Source: Archaeoglobaceae archaeon
GTDB taxonomy: Archaea > Halobacteriota > Archaeoglobi > Archaeoglobales > Archaeoglobaceae
Reading direction: 5' to 3'
Assembly: GCA_038734275.1 (NCBI GenBank)
Contig: JAVYOO010000001.1
Location: 62,001 to 126,000, forward strand
Length of the DNA: 64,000 nt
The first letter of the stretch is position 1; every line of letters begins with the position of its first letter. The notes under the pieces were generated by a model. It searched no databases. It worked only from the letters and a program-made list of their open reading frames with translations, and had not been told where the DNA came from. The translations under genes and the position numbers were made by a program. This document shows, in pieces, positions 62,100-64,000 of the stretch.

Positions 62100-63151
62100 A
62101 CAAACATGTGTTTTGGAGGTTGTTTTGAAGAAATTTTGAGCCTTTCTATAGCGCTCAGCAAATCCACGGTCTCTATAACTTCTTTTCCCTCTGCAATTAC
62201 CTTATGGAGCGAAGCCTTGAGGATCTTTTCAACCAGATCTCTCCCGCTAAGTCCTTCAGAAAGTTCTGCAATCAGCTCAAGATTCGCCTTAACCTCGACT
62301 GGGAAGTCTTTGACGTTATTTCTCAATATTTGAACACGATCCTCAAAGCTCGGAAGCCTGAATTCGATTTCTTCTTCAAATCTGCTTCTTATCGATAGAT
62401 CCAGGAGCTCTATTCTGTTAGTCGCCGCAATTGTGCAAATTCCCTCGTTGCTTTGCATGCCATCAAGCTCCGTTAATAACGCATTGACTATCTCGGATAC
62501 GTCTCCACGCAAGTCCTGATAGCTTCTGTCGAGAGCTATTGCATCAAATTCATCGAGAAAGACTATACAGGGCATGAGTTCTCTTGCTCTATCATATAGT
62601 TCGTGGATCTTCCTTGCTCCGTCACCAACATGTTCGCCAATTAGCTTAGTCGACTTGACTGAAATGAAAGGTGTATTGGCTTCATTTGCTATCGCCTTTG
62701 CGAGCATTGTCTTTCCAGTTCCTGGTGGGCCATAGAATAGAATGTTTTTTGGTGCCCATTTTCCGAATTTTTTGGGGTTTTTGAGATATTCAAGAACAAC
62801 TTTGGCTTTTCTTTTTGCTTCTTCCTGTCCTACTACATCCGAGAATCTTATATTTTTAACAATCTCTGTCTCTATAATCTTTGTTTCAGATTCTACTATG
62901 ATCTTGGTCGAATCTGAGATATACCCTGACGGAGGGACAGCATCCACGACTTCAAATGCAAAATCTGGAAACATTTTCATGTCAAACATCAGCTTTCCCT
63001 TGTAAACAAGTTCCCCCCTCCATTGATCTTTTGCGTAAGCGTTAAAGACTCTCGGATTATCTACCCTCGGATACTCTACATAGCTTGCTTTCAACGGGTA
63101 TCCAAGGGGTCTGAGGATTACGTATTTAAGCTCAACTTCTCTTTCGCTCAT
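62096..63151 (-). CDS. AAA ATPase (COG1223 type, proteasome-ATPase-like)
   Basis: The 351-residue protein has an about 110-residue N-terminal beta-rich domain, the AAA core with Walker A GPPGTGKTMLAKAI (near 142), Walker B CIVFLDEFDAIALDR, and the second region of homology ATNRIELLDLSIRSRFEEEI. The C-terminal helical part ends in PPKHMFV. It differs from PAN, lacking a coiled coil and the HbYX end. It could be an unfoldase for an unknown target. It is transcribed alone. Confidence 0.9.
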   Translation of the reverse strand: MSEREVELKYVILRPLGYPLKASYVEYPRVDNPRVFNAYAKDQWRGELVYKGKLMFDMKMFPDFAFEVVDAVPPSGYISDSTKIIVESETKIIETEIVKNIRFSDVVGQEEAKRKAKVVLEYLKNPKKFGKWAPKNILFYGPPGTGKTMLAKAIANEANTPFISVKSTKLIGEHVGDGARKIHELYDRARELMPCIVFLDEFDAIALDRSYQDLRGDVSEIVNALLTELDGMQSNEGICTIAATNRIELLDLSIRSRFEEEIEFRLPSFEDRVQILRNNVKDFPVEVKANLELIAELSEGLSGRDLVEKILKASLHKVIAEGKEVIETVDLLSAIERLKISSKQPPKHMFV

Positions 63152-63292
63152 TTAATTGAACTCAACCAGCGCTTTAATAAGTTTTTCTCGAAGTTGACAA
63201 AAAATTCTATCTTTCAAAAATTTTCAAAAATCATGTTCAAAACGAATTAGTAATTAAAAAATAGTTTTTGTCTTTGTTATTGTATAAAAGCC

Positions 63293-64000
63293 TCACTTGA
63301 TTTTCTCACCGGGTTTAACTTCTTTCTCTGGAGTTAGTAATATTGCTCTCCCGTTAACGTCAACTGCAAGAATCATTCCCCTGCTTTCAATCCCCATTAA
63401 CTTTGCGGGTTTCAAATTTGCCACAACCACCACGAGTTTTCCGCATAACTCTTCGGGAGAGTAATCTTCTGCAATTCCTGCTACTATTTGTCTAATTTCG
63501 TTACCAATGTCGACCATTAGTTTCAGAAGCTTTTTGCTTTTCTCAACTCTCTCTGCGGACACAACTTTTCCGATTCTGAGATCGATTTTCTTGAAGTCCT
63601 CAATTGTAATCTCTGATTCTTTCTTTTCTGAGAACCTTTCGAAGAGGGTTCTTTTTAATGGTTCAATGTCATTGTCCTCTATTTTCTTGAAGGGTAATTC
63701 AGGTTTTCTGATTTCGAGCTCCTTTTCTACCTTAAGAGCGTCTTCAATAGAGCAATCTTCGAGTTTCAGCCCTATTGCAGAGGCAACTTTTTCCATGCTC
63801 TTTGGCATTATTGGATAACCCAGAACAATCAAAGCTTTTGCAATTTGTAGACAATTTGCAACTGCTTTCATAGCCTTTGCCTTATCAGACTTCAAATGCT
63901 CCCAAGCCTTGGAATTCTGGAAGTAAACATTTCCAAAACTTGCTAATTCCATCAAAGCATCACTTGCCGTCTTAAATTCCCATTTCTTTATAGCATCCAC
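63293..64000 (-). CDS. metG: Methionyl-tRNA synthetase, C-terminal part (partial)
   Basis: The visible 235 codons cover the anticodon-binding helical domain (SFGNVYFQNSKAWEHLKSDK, YPIMPKSMEKVASAIGLK) and the appended tRNA-binding OB domain of EMAP type (IDLRIGKVVSAERVEKSKKL, GIAEDYSPEELCGKLVVVV, VEKEVKPGEKIK-like end). The catalytic domain with HIGH and KMSKS motifs lies past the window edge; the methionine at 64000 is internal, not a start. Archaea often encode the OB domain fused, as here. It ends 140 bases before the AAA gene. Confidence 0.93.
   Translation of the reverse strand: MDAIKKWEFKTASDALMELASFGNVYFQNSKAWEHLKSDKAKAMKAVANCLQIAKALIVLGYPIMPKSMEKVASAIGLKLEDCSIEDALKVEKELEIRKPELPFKKIEDNDIEPLKRTLFERFSEKKESEITIEDFKKIDLRIGKVVSAERVEKSKKLLKLMVDIGNEIRQIVAGIAEDYSPEELCGKLVVVVANLKPAKLMGIESRGMILAVDVNGRAILLTPEKEVKPGEKIK

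Overview
The window is chromosomal DNA of a thermophilic euryarchaeon, most probably a member of the Archaeoglobales (Archaeoglobus, Ferroglobus or Geoglobus type). This rests on archaeal-only information genes (Rpo3 with two ferredoxin clusters, SRP54, archaeal AlaRS and ProRS, archaemetzincin, BpsA polyamine synthase), two separate CO dehydrogenase/acetyl-CoA synthase alpha-epsilon gene pairs, F420 and probable methanofuran genes, and a secreted lipase that I recognise as an orthologue of the Archaeoglobus fulgidus lipase AFL. Promoters have archaeal TATA boxes and many starts have GGTG-type ribosome binding sites. The genus is inference.

Layout. 1-5265: a compact plus-strand run with the tail of rps11, rpoD, hisA, hisB, a CcmA/CcmB cytochrome-c-maturation ABC pair, srp54 and rnhB. 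5412-13914: class II ribonucleotide reductase, a PAS histidine kinase with tandem repeats at its promoter, cdhA/cdhB copy 1, a degraded Cas6-type RAMP gene, and aroA. 13947-22739 (minus strand): secreted lipase, a two-gene surface-protein operon (PGF-CTERM protein; CARDB repeats plus transglutaminase-like domain), and a three-gene flavin/Fe-S (GlcD-HdrD-like) dehydrogenase operon. 22917-30683: a solitary DUF262-HNH (GmrSD-like) gene, tRNA-Gly(TCC), HerA-type ATPase, MfnD-like ATP-grasp, NYN protein, HTH regulator with hydrolase, adenylate kinase, an approximately 850 bp gene-poor stretch with a candidate structured RNA and a frameshifted ribbon-helix-helix gene, and tRNA-Val(CAC).

30767-39865 is the most interesting region: nine tightly packed minus-strand genes encode two acyl-CoA dehydrogenase-like proteins that both lack the usual catalytic glutamate, an unrecognised helical protein, two benzoyl-CoA reductase/2-hydroxyacyl-CoA dehydratase-type catalytic subunits, two different BcrA/HgdC-type ATPases with the cluster cysteines, an unrecognised protein and a CooC-type nickel-insertion ATPase. 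A ribbon-helix-helix regulator is divergent, and tandem TGCACAAA repeats lie between. I read this as an ATP-driven low-potential acyl-CoA reductase or dehydratase system of unknown substrate. No ring-opening or CoA-ligase genes are present in the window.

40760-64000: a pseudogene of a cohesin-like PGF-CTERM surface protein, archaemetzincin, TraB-family and CBS-M50 protease membrane proteins, alaS, cofE with an ATP-grasp partner, an ABC transporter with a NEW3-domain surface protein, a membrane protein with a winged-helix protein, a phosphomannose-isomerase-like cupin, the bpsA-speH polyamine operon, proS, a PUA protein, cdhA/cdhB copy 2 with a palindrome at its promoter, a RAM-domain and an ACT-domain regulator, an AAA ATPase and the 3' part of metG. 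I saw no CRISPR array, no rRNA and no complete insertion sequence.
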